From Chloranthus sessilifolius (taxonomy: Eukaryota; Streptophyta; Magnoliopsida; Chloranthales; Chloranthaceae), in contig CM037587.1 of NCBI GenBank assembly GCA_021018995.1, positions 66,173,604 to 66,237,603 of the forward strand: a DNA stretch of 64,000 nucleotides, in the 5' to 3' direction. The notes under the pieces are model-generated. The model was not told the DNA's origin. It was given only the letters and a program-made list of their open reading frames with translations, and searched no databases. Positions 53,658 through 62,961 of the stretch are shown piece after piece; position 1 is the stretch's first letter, and the number at the start of each line of letters is the position of its first letter. Both the position numbers and the translations under genes were made by a program.

Positions 53658-54281
53658 TTAGCATATAATTAACTGTGAATCTCGAAAGACCCTAAGGTGA
53701 GTTATATTTAGATCAAGAGCCACCTGTAAACCAGCTGTACAGGCCTCATACTCCGCCATATTGTTGGTGCATGGGAAGTTCAATTTGATTGAGATGGGTA
53801 TATGGGATCCTTTTGGCGAGATAAGAATGGCGCCAACTCCTTGGCCCTCAACATGCGATGCCCCATCGAAGTGCATTACCCAGGGCTCCTCCGTTTCCTC
53901 TGTATCTTCGTTGGTCATGAACAAAATGTCTTCATCGGGGAATTCAGTCCTTAGAGGCTCATAGTTTGGCAGAGGGTTCTCAGTAAGATGATCGGTGAGT
54001 GCTTGCCCCTTAATCGACTTTTGGGTGACATAAGTAATGTCAAACTCGGATAGGAGTAGTTGCCAACATGTGGTTCGGCCAGTGAGAGCAGGTTTCTCGA
54101 ATAGGTACTTCAACGGATCCATCCGTGCTAGAAGTAGAACGACCTGGGATAACAGGTAGTATCGAAGTCTCTGAATAGCCCAAACAAGCGCCAGGCATGC
54201 TTTCTGCAGATGAGAATAGCACGTCTCGTAATCAGTGAATTTCTTGCTTAGGTAATAGATGGCCTGCTCTCTTCTTCCCAT
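53658..54281 (-). pseudogene. Tat-like RNase H pair (RT RNase H and second RNase H)
   Basis: The first part (REQAIYYLSKKFTDYETCYSHLQKACLALVWAIQRLRYYL, then GRTTCWQLLLSEFDITY) is the normal Ty3 RNase H. It is followed by WVMHFDGASHVEGQGVGAILISP, NNMAEYEACTAGLQVAL and LRVFRDSQLII, a second RNase H with its own Asp-Glu-Asp. The tandem second RNase H marks the Tat lineage. A stop at 53658 ends the piece; the domain continues in 53558-53109. Confidence 0.85.
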
Positions 54282-54290
54282 CTCATCATG

Positions 54291-55625
54291 CTATCCTAAC
54301 ACACAGCCCATGGAAAACTCAGTCGTGGACAAGTACATTATCAGGGGTCTATCAGGTACGGGCGGTACCAATATCGGAAGTTTAAGGAGATAACTTTTAA
54401 TCTTGTCTAATGCAGCCTGGCAGTCATCATTCCATTCAACTGGTGAGTCCTTCCTCAGCAGCTTGAAGATTGGTCGTATCGAGTTAATGCGTATGAATCG
54501 GTGATGTCGATCACCGCCTAAAAAGCCTCTGACTTCCTTCTCTGTAGATGGTGGTGGCATTTCAGTGATAGCCTTGATCTTGGTCGGATCGACCTCGATC
54601 CCTCTCCTACTGACAATAAAGCCCAACAGCTTTCCGGACATAGCGCCAAACGCGCATTTCTGGGGATTCAACCGCAATCTATATTTTCTCAACCTCTCGA
54701 ATAGCTTCTGAAGGTTTATCAAGTGGTCCTCCCTTTCTGGTGATTTGGCAATCATGTCGTCAACGTATACTTCAATCTCTCAGTGCATCATGTCATGGAA
54801 CAGGGTCGTCATTGCTCTTTGATAGGTTGCCCCAGCATTCTTCAGCCCGAATGGCATCACTTTGTAGTAGAAGGTTCCCCAGGGGATAATGAACGTTGTC
54901 TTCTCGCGATCAACCTCTGCCATCCTTATCTGATTGTATCCTGAGAATCCATCCATAAATGAGAGCATTCCATGCTTTGCGGTGTTATCGACCAGGATAT
55001 CGATGTGTGATAGTGGGAAATTGTCCTTAGGGCTCGCCTTGTTGACATTTCGGAAATCAATGCACATTCAAACCTTTCCATCCTTCTTTGGTACGGGGAC
55101 AATATTGGCTAGCCACTGCGGGTACTTGGATACCATGAGGACACCAACGTCATACTGTTTAATGACCTCATCCTTCACCTTCAACATCCATTCGGGTCGG
55201 AGTCGTCTCAGCTTCTGTTTCACCGGCTTAACATTGGGGTAGAGTGGCAACTCATGCTCAACCAGATCGGTATCCAAACCAGGCATGTCCTCATACGACA
55301 ATGCGAAGACGTCTTGGTATGACCAGAGGAAGTCTATCATACCTTCCCTCTCCGCAGGGGACAGCGACGTTCCGATTTTGGTGATTCTGGGGGCCTCTGT
55401 GGTGCCCAAATTGACGTCCTCTATCTCCTCGATGATCGGGGTAGGGCCATGCTCAAAATCGACAAATTGTTTGAGGAGCTCATTGGGGAGCTCGTCGGTT
55501 TGGCCTTCCTCATCCAGACTCGTGACTCCTACCTCTTCTTGTATTTCTACAGGGAAGGGGTTGGCTTCACGTGGGACAGGTATCACGACATTGATTTTAA
55601 TTTTATTGGAAATTTTAAAGGACAA
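54291..55625 (-). pseudogene. Tat-like reverse transcriptase
   Basis: Three open pieces. 55625-55068 has VEHELPLYPNVKPVKQKLRRLRPEW and WLANIVPVPKKDGKV. TGA in place of the expected Arg codon separates it from 55067-54780 (MCIDFRNVNKASPKDNFPLSHID, FMDGFSGYNQI, FGLKNAGATYQRAM). A second TGA precedes YVDDMIAKS, the catalytic motif near 54770-54740, and 54755-54291 continues with GFIVSRRGIEVDP and EKEVRGFLGG. The segment after GFLGG is scrambled (DRHHRFIRINS), suggesting a local shift. Confidence 0.85.
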
Positions 55626-55810
55626 TATTTTTGGAATTGGTATTTTTTCTATTTTTATGATCTTTTGTATTTTTTCGGAGGTCAGCCCCTGGTGAGGTGG
55701 ATCTCTATATATACAAGGTAGAGTGGTCTAGAGGCTAACCTCACTTTTTATAGGTTGTTTTTTTTTTTAGAGTCGGTGCCGTTTTCACGGCATTCGGCAA
55801 CTCTCAAGAG

Positions 55811-57175
55811 TTAGGGCAAGGATGCCCAGTTACTCACCTGCGAGGCTTGGCCTTTACCTCTTTGATCAGGAGCGGCATCGGTAGGCTCTTGTATTTCTTC
55901 CCTCAACATATTTACAGAGGGATCCTCCGGGACCTTGTCCTCTACAGTTAGGAGGGGCCCAGAGTGGTTGGTGCTGGAGTGAGGGGTGGATCGGGGAACT
56001 TCTTCCTCAAACAAGGAAAGGGCGGCTAAGTCCATTTCGAAGTCTGGGGGGATGATGTAGGGATTGGTGGGGTGGATTGAAGTAGGCTTATGTGGGGTTA
56101 CCCTCGTCTCCCCATTCAGATCAATTTTTACTACCCCGGCGCTCACATAGGTTTCACAGATGTGGGGGCGAGCGTGAGGTTCCTCTTCCAAGATGATTCC
56201 TCTGGCCTTGGCGGCTGCTGCGGCTCTCATCTTTTCCTTGGCTTCTCTGACTTCCTCTTCTCTGGGCATGTAGCCTAAGCTAAATTTAGTTTGTTGCCCC
56301 TTGGCCTTGACGGGGTCTCTTCTTCCTTGAAGGCATGGGCCCAGTCCTTTCCCTTTTTGATGGCCCCATCTATGGAGCATGAACACAGCTGCGTCCATTC
56401 CTCCTCCATTTTTATCCGGGGTCTTTTCAGTTGGTTCGAGGGTAACATTTGAGAAGTCATACTCAAATCGATGGAGATCGACGTCCTCAGCTATGTGCGG
56501 TATGTTCAGCACTTTCGGATTTTCAATGTGCAGAGCGCTCTTCCCCATGTCCTCTCTGCTCTCGCCTATGATGGTGACAATTTTTCCTTCTGAGATGAAT
56601 CGGAGCTTTTGGTGCAGGGTAGATGGTATTGCTCCGAGCTTAGGTATCCACGGCCGGCCCAATAGCAGATTGAAGGTAGACTTGATGTCCATTACTTGAA
56701 AGGGGGTGGTGAAGGTTTGCGGTCCGAGGATCAGGTCAAGGTCTACTTCTCCTATGATTTCCCTTCTAGTGTTTTCGAATCCCCGTGCGCTTGATATGGA
56801 TGGCCGAAAGGTGTCGGGGTTCACCCCAATTTTGATTGCCGTCCTTAGAGGGCATACGTTCAGCACCGACCCGCTGTCGATCAGGACCAACGGCACCACC
56901 AAGTTCCCTACTTCCACTGTTATATTCAGGGGTTTAGAATGGTCATTCCGCTCGATCGGTAGGTCTGCATCGGTGAAAGAGATGGTGTTTGGGGCCAACA
57001 CTTGCCCTATTATTTCCCCTACTTCATCCGGAGTTACATGGGTGGAGACATGCGCATCCTTGAGCGCTCCCATTAGGGCTTGAAAGTAGAGTGGAGACGT
57101 GATTAACAAATCCCACACAGTAATATGCGTGAGTGTTCTCTTGAGCTGTGTCTCCAGTATATGCTCCCTGGCCAT
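55811..57175 (-). pseudogene. Tat-like protease with G-patch
   Basis: A 454-codon open piece. Protease VLIDSGSVLNVCP with catalytic Asp at residue 100, and LLLGRPWIP at 170-178. About 90 residues further on, RWGHQKGKGLGPCLQGRRDPVKAKGQQTKFSLGY (265-302) fits a G-patch, an RNA-binding or helicase-activating motif. The same order of protease then G-patch is known from betaretroviruses and is described for Tat/Ogre polyproteins. The C-terminal 150 residues are acidic and Pro-rich. It ends at 55811, and 55626-55810 is a non-coding gap to the RT piece. Confidence 0.8.
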
Positions 57176-57540
57176 TTTTTCAAAGGGATTTCCTGTGGCC
57201 TGTTCTTTCTTCTTTTCCTCTCCGACCGCCTCGACGATGCTTCGGTTGGGCGTAACTGCCTCGATCGGGTAACGAATTCAACAGCCTCTTTTTGGTTGCA
57301 CCCGGCATTCATGTCCATCTGTTCATAGCTCAATGGTACCTGAAGCGGGTCATAAGCAGGTTTTGGGATGAGAAATGGAGTGCGTGAGGATTTCATGGAG
57401 GATTGGGTTGGATATATTGGTTTCTCGGGTCCGACCAGGTTAACTCCAATGGGGGGTGGAATGGTAGTGGGGGGACTTGACGGAATTGGACTTATGGGCA
57501 CGGAGGGGGCTTGTACTGGTGTTGCCTGGGCATGGTAGGA
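57103..57540 (-). pseudogene. Tat-like gag C-terminus to protease linker
   Basis: Pro/Ile/Ser-rich, with IPPPIGVNLVGPEKPIYP, YDPLQVPLSYEQMDM and FVTRSRQLRPTEASSRRSERKRRK, typical of the disordered region between gag and protease. It overlaps the protease frame by a shift. Homology with Tat stops near 57540, where unrelated DNA starts. Whether this pol belongs to T2 or to the copy at 62962-64000 is undecided. Confidence 0.6.
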
Positions 57541-57559
57541 CCAATGTAGATGGAAAATG

Positions 57560-58160
57560 ACCAGAGTTCCTTAGCGAGAAAGAGCTTTTGAAGCTCTAGT
57601 GTGTGAGAAATCCTAGCACTCCAGATTATCTCCGTGATAAAACTGCGATGCGAAGCAACTGTGTGATTCACTAAAAGTTCTACTGCACGAATGAGCCCTT
57701 CCCATCAGCCAAAGCCAACTCCACAAAGGTAAAGCAACTGCACGAATGAGCTAAAAGCAACTCCCAGCCCTGCGAAGCACAAGCTCTCAACTTCTCAGTT
57801 TTATTCAAGGACCTTTTGGGAATTTTCCAAGGCTAGGGCACACTTCCCGAGGCATGGATTTTGAGGCACACGTCTCGAGGCATTCAAGGATTGTAATAGT
57901 GCCACGTTTGTTAAAAAAATTAAGGTTAACATCTTAAGAGCCAAGGCCATTTTTAGAGAGTATATAAGTTGTACTTAGAGTTTATTATTTTCATCTTTCC
58001 TTCATCCTCTGCCGGTTGAGAGCTCTCTAAGGTTTCTGGCTTGTTGTTTCCTTATTTCATTCATTTTAAGTTTAAAGATTAAAAGCTTTTGGGGGATATC
58101 TTGTGTTTGTAACTTTGGGCATTTTTTTTTCGTTCATTAATGTCTTTTATTCCTCTCTAT
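57560..58160 (+). promoter_or_regulatory. Motif array and TATA box of an unassigned LTR or spacer
   Basis: 57640-57785 repeats CTGCACGAATGAGC, GCGATGCGAAGCAACT and CCTGCGAAGCAC. TATATAAG is at 57961-57968, followed by a TC-rich leader (CATCTTTCCTTCATCCTC). CTCTATTTCGTTTCCCAG at 58155-58172 looks like a splice acceptor. The array-then-TATA layout is as in the other elements, but the motif is different. Family unknown. Confidence 0.45.
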
Positions 58161-58172
58161 TTCGTTTCCCAG

Positions 58173-58362
58173 GTACTGGACCCAAGGACTTGTGTTTATT
58201 AAGTGGATTATGAGAATGGACGGGATTGGGAATTCGAGATGATACTAGGGTTGGTGCTATCAATCCAACTCGAAGTGCCACCCTATCGGGAGAAGAGGTG
58301 GAGGAGAAAAAGGTAGTAGAGAGGAAACCCAAGGATAAGGCAAGGATAGAGTTCTCGTGACC
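58173..58362 (+). pseudogene. Possible exon of unknown function
   Basis: After the acceptor-like site, one frame reads RSATLSGEEVEEKKVVERKPKDKARIEFS (about 58270-58358), Lys/Glu-rich and protein-like, with stops before it. Nothing matches a family I know. 58363-58740 is non-coding by inspection, then there is an (AT)n run at 58744-58768. Confidence 0.25.
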
Positions 58363-58745
58363 GATGCCTATTTTTCCTGGGTAGGCTCTGCGAATTCAGT
58401 GTTAGTTGCTCCTCATTTTTTAATGTGTCCAAGGGGAGCTTCTAACAGTGGGTCCACAGGTCCTAGGTGGCTTTCTGTAAGCCACTCTTCCTTTAAGCCG
58501 GCTCGGGGCGAGGGGAAGAGGTATCACAGTTAGAATTCTTTCAGGGTGCGCTCCTCCTCTGAGCTTCTCCGAGATCTCTAGTCTCTCGAATAAGTCCGGA
58601 TTCAGGCATTGCTTGAACGTGCGGATTTTAGCATTCTTATTTTTAAGTTGTATATTCAGAGCGTATGCCCTCAGTGTGCATTGTAATGATTTTTATTAAT
58701 CTATGGAGTGATTATATTTTGATTCCATTTGTGGTTATTCAATAA

Positions 58746-58776
<31 letters not shown>

Positions 58777-58989
58777 ATATTTTGTTTGTCTCGTTGTGGG
58801 TGTGATGCTTTTGGTTTTAATTTGGTTGTTTATTTTAAATGTGGGGGCGTGTCAAGGATAGTTTTTCTTTTCGTTTAGTTTTGAGTATTATAGAGGCAAT
58901 GTGAGTATTTAATCTTATTGAGAACACGTGAAGGTGTTGGGGGCATTTTTTGGTTGAGGAAAGTGGAGAGAGCATTTTCCTTGGGTTTT

Positions 58990-59375
58990 AATTTTTTATT
59001 GTGAAGTAAAGGGCATTTTTTTTGGGTTTTCGTTTGTTTATTTTGAATTAAGGGGCATTTTTAGTATTCTTGTTTTTTTTTTTTGTTTATTGTGAATTAA
59101 GGGGCATTTTTTTATTGGTTTTTTTTTTGTTTATTTTTGTTTATTGTGAATTAGGGGGCATTTTTATTTTATTTTTATTTTTGTTTATTTTTTTTTATTG
59201 TGAATTAAGGGGCATTTGTTTATTGGTTTATTTTTGTTTATTGTGAATTAAGGGGCATTTTTATTTTAGGTTTTTTTTTTTGTTTATTTTTGTTTATTGT
59301 GAATTAAGGGGCATTTTTTTTTTATTGGTTTTTTTTTTGTTTATTTTTGTATATTGTGAATTAAGGGGCATTTTT
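58990..59375. repeat. Minisatellite with GTGAATTAAGGGGCATTTTT
   Basis: About eight copies, 40-58 bp apart, of TTTATTGTGAATTAAGGGGC followed by a T-rich stretch of variable length. The first copies (near 58998 and 59043) are the most diverged. No coding potential. Confidence 0.75.
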
Positions 59376-59446
59376 TTGGGGGGGTTGTAAATTTTCTTAA
59401 GTTATGAGTGTTTTAGGTTGGTCTTATCAAGGGCGTGATTTAAGTT

Positions 59447-59580
59447 GAGGACATCAGGCCCACTAAGGGGTGCATCCTAGGATGCACCCCTTCCCTGACA
59501 TCCCGATCGGGTGTGTAGCAGATTTCCACGTTAGAGGACATCAGGGCCACTAAGGGGTGCATCCTAGGATGTATGCCCTG
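59447..59580. repeat. 87-bp direct repeat with a 24-bp perfect palindrome
   Basis: GAGGACATCAGG.CCACTAAG starts at 59447 and 59534. In the first copy, 59467-59490 is a perfect palindrome with arms GGGGTGCATCCT and AGGATGCACCCC. The second copy has lost its right arm (GATGTATGCCC). It lies immediately before an Athila-like fragment that starts at its internal polypurine-like tract (59593). Confidence 0.7.
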
Positions 59581-59592
59581 ACCACACCGAAT

Positions 59593-60840
59593 CCACCCCC
59601 AAACCTATGAGGAGCAGTGTCCCCACTGATTCAAAGGTGGGTGTGTAGCAGATTTATTAATGGCAAAATAGAAGGAAATAACATAGAGCAAAACAAACAC
59701 AAGACTTAGAAAAATAGTAATGACAAAAGAAGAAGATCTATTATAAGAGAGAAATGTACAAAATGAAAAACAACAGGAGAAAAAGAAAATGCAGAAACAG
59801 GAAAATCCTAGGTACAAGCTAATTGGAGCCTGAATCAAACCCAGTCCCAACCCATCTTCTTGGCATGCTCTCGAAGGAGAGCCTCTTCCTCTTTTTTCTT
59901 TCATTCCCTCGCTTCCTTTCTTTGGGCTGCAGTTTTGGGCATGGTTGGAGCTTTTGGTGCCCTCACCCTCATTTTGGGGGCCTTTGGTGCAGGAGGGATC
60001 ACTGGGGATTTGTCTGTGGTTTGCTCAGATGATTTGATAGGACTTTTTCCTTTGGGACTCTTCCCTTTTGGGCCCTTCCCTTTTGGGCCCTTCCCTTGTT
60101 GAGTCTGAGGGGGAATAAGAGGAGATTTTACTTTTTCTGGCTAAGGAGGGACAACCGGGCTCTTGCCTTTATCTTGCTGGTTCAGTGGTGGTGCCTCCTC
60201 AGACTGGGTAGATTGTTCTTTTTCAATTTTTATAGAGGCAGCTGAGTGAGTAGTCCTCTTAGTCAGAATCTTTCCTTCTCTCGAGATAAGTTTGCTCGTG
60301 GTCTGATGAAGGAGGAGCAACAGACTTTTAGCACTTGGATCCAGGTGGTGCAAAGTCGACTACAATCGAGAGAAAAAGCAAGGATCCAAGGCACAGCTGA
60401 CCTTCTGCGTTCATCTTTGGAAAGTAACCGACCATGGGGGTCATCCTGAGCAGAACCTCTGGTGGCCTTTGGGGGTGGGGATGGAGGTGCATGCTTTTTC
60501 CCTTTTTGGGCAGCAGTGGCTCTTTTGGAGGGAGAAGATTTCGTGGAAGCAACCCTTTTCCTCTTGGGTGCAGGAGATTTAGCAGGGGGAGGCACTGGAG
60601 CAGGAGGTGGTGGAGGTACTTGAGTAGGAGGTGGAGGAGGAGGAGATGTAGATGTAGGAGCAGGGGGAATGGAAGAAGATGGCTCGGGGTGTGTGGAAGG
60701 TGGGGCCTCAGGGGGTGCTGTAGCAAGAGGGGTGGCCTGAATTGGTTGGCCTAACAGAGATGCAATCCTTTTTTGCAAAATTTCAATCTGCGTAGTATCT
60801 GATTAAAGGACTAGTGACCTACCTAACCTCTTTTAAAAGC
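59593..60840 (-). pseudogene. Athila-like extra ORF, C-terminal fragment
   Basis: The minus-strand frame from about 60780 has a long Pro/Ser-rich stretch (PPPPPPTQVPPPPPAPVPPP), basic KRKRVASTKSSPSKRAT and, after a shift near 60330, KGPKGKGPKGKSPKGKSP repeats and a Lys/Glu-rich end (EARE, KKKEEEALLREHAKKMG) with stops, to about 59830. It parallels the Ser/Thr/Pro-rich and coiled-coil end of A2's extra ORF. It ends at the internal polypurine-like tract 59593-59607, and non-Athila DNA follows. Confidence 0.55.
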
Positions 60841-62310
60841 ATAAGTAACACCCGATCCTCATTTCTCTTTCCCCACCATTAGAGGAGACGTTAGAGCAAA
60901 AAATTGAAGATGCTAGGTTTAATCAAAACTCATTATTCTTGCGCTAACAGGATGCTTTCAAATATATCTATATATTAAAAATCGAGTGAGAGGATTACGA
61001 CGAATGAATAAGTCAATGAGCTCTGGGAAGCATAAGCAGGCCGTGAGGACATCTCTGATAACTTTACTAGAAGTGTATAAGCAAGCTGCAAGGGCATCCT
61101 GATGTCCCCATACTACTAGATGTCGTCGTAAGGTGGCGGGAGGAGGATAAACTCCTGCTAACCACAGAATGTGAGATTTTGATGGTACTAACATATGTCA
61201 AACAACTCAATCATGGCACTCGTATCCCTCTGATAAAAAGATTGTTACTCATCCCTTTTGGAAAGCATTAGATACAAATAATTCACCATATCACTGAGCC
61301 TTACCCCCCCCCCCTCTTCTATCTTTATTTCGGACGATAAATCAAAAGCCTTATAGGATACTCCTAGGAATGAAACTGAAAACCGATGAATAATGACTGA
61401 TGCAATCACTTACTATACCTACCATACTTCTCCCTAATAACCACAGGATAGGATGACAAACACCTTAAGATAGACCCCGTATACAACTGACCTAATCGAA
61501 GAGACCTCCCTTGGTTGGACGATAGTACTGAGGAACATTTCTTTGAAACTAACTCACCAAATACCCATGACTACTTATAGACCCAAAGTGCTCATCCAGA
61601 GCCCAGAAAATCTCCATTGCATCTACACACTAGGACAGTTTTTTTTGTCAGAAGGAAAATCACCTTAGAAGTGCCGACTTGCCCTTAAAGAATATGAGGA
61701 ATAACGAAATTACCATTTGAAGGATGCTACCGAAGATACTATACTGCCAGTCCTATCACTCTCCTACACTGGGGCATTTTTTATTTTATTATTTTTATTA
61801 TTTCTATCTTAGCTATTTGCTTTCCTGTTGCATTACTTTCAAAAAGAAAAAAAAAGAAAAAAAAAGGAAAAAAAAAAGAGCACATATCCACCTTTATTAC
61901 TAGACCTTGGTCTCAGACACTCACCCCCTTGACAACTAGCAAGGGGGAGAATAAAAATTACTGATAGCGTTACCTTTACATGTGCAGTTACAAAGCTACC
62001 TCCAACCATCACCAGGCCAGCTCAGGAAGCATCCAAGTCCCGATGATGGTTGACGGTGTCAAAATATAAGAAAAGCAAAAATAGGCGCAAGAGGTAACTA
62101 AAAGAAAAGGAGCCAATCAGGTACATCTAGACCCAAACAAATCTCCATATATATATCAAAGTTTTCTTTTCTTTTTACACTTGTCACCGAGGGCATCCCC
62201 CCTACATACAATGCACACACAATGGACAAAATAAACACACACACACACACACCCCTACCCTCTACATTGCCGCTAGGATGGACGAGCACAACTGTCCCCA
62301 GTATCATCAA
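60841..62310. other. Unassigned region
   Basis: About 1.5 kb with no supported gene. It contains a C run at 61306-61314, an A-rich stretch at 61840-61880 and a (CA)n run at 62236-62254. The open frame at 62098-62310 (minus) spans the CA repeat and shows no domain. It could be the decayed 3' region of the copy at 62962-64000 or a separate insert. Confidence 0.4.
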
Positions 62311-62428
62311 CTCAGAGGTCCGTAGACTGGTCCTCTAAAAATATAATCTCGACACTCGGAGTCCTCAAAACCTCTAGATGACAAGGCCTCGCCACACCCT
62401 CACTCGCCTGGCTAACAGATCGCCTCGA

Positions 62429-62961
62429 TCGCTAATGGGGAGGATACCTTGCAAGAATCTCACGAATGACAGAATCCTCACTAGCATCACCCCTGACATG
62501 ATCATGTGACGTGTGATGAGACTGCCCAACCGAGGAACCCGTAGCCCTCGACTCCGATCCATCAAGCTGACTAGCTAGCCTACGCACCCCTCGTTCACTC
62601 CTCATCAGACGATACTGCAGCTGATCTAGGGACACCTGCATCTCTGCCCACATCGTCCAACGCACCACTTCCAATGCCTTAGCCTGAGTCTTCTGTGCAA
62701 CCATCATCTCAACGAATAGCTCATCACGACTCTGCATCTCCCCAAGGATCTATCTTGCCTCGGGAGTGGCGCGCGCTCACATCGCCTCTAAACGCACCTC
62801 CTCAAGCTGACGAACCTGCGTAAACACACCAAGTCAAAGAAAACCAATATATATATATATATATATGAACATAAAAAAAGGGAAACTTTGAAAAAAGAAA
62901 ACCATATCAAATCCAGCCTCTCCTCCAGAAGGCGCTCGACCGTCGGGTGGGTCAGGGCCAT
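62429..62961 (-). pseudogene. Two-exon coiled-coil gene fragment, unrecognised
   Basis: The minus strand reads MALTHPTVERLLEERLDL near 62961-62905, then a gap with T-rich and (AT)n sequence, a TGTTTACGCAG acceptor at about 62816-62826, then VRQLEEVRLEAM, a TGA, ARATPEARQILGEMQSRDELFVEMMVAQKTQAKALEVVRWTMWAEMQVSLDQLQYRLMRSERG (described here in parts) and a Ser/His-rich end to a stop near 62429. Strong heptads suggest a coiled coil. No family recognised; it may be the tail of a gene carried by a retroelement. Confidence 0.35.

Noticed and set aside
60434..60754. Arg/Gly/Trp-rich plus-strand frame
   Set aside because: Shadow of the Pro-rich minus-strand extra ORF fragment.
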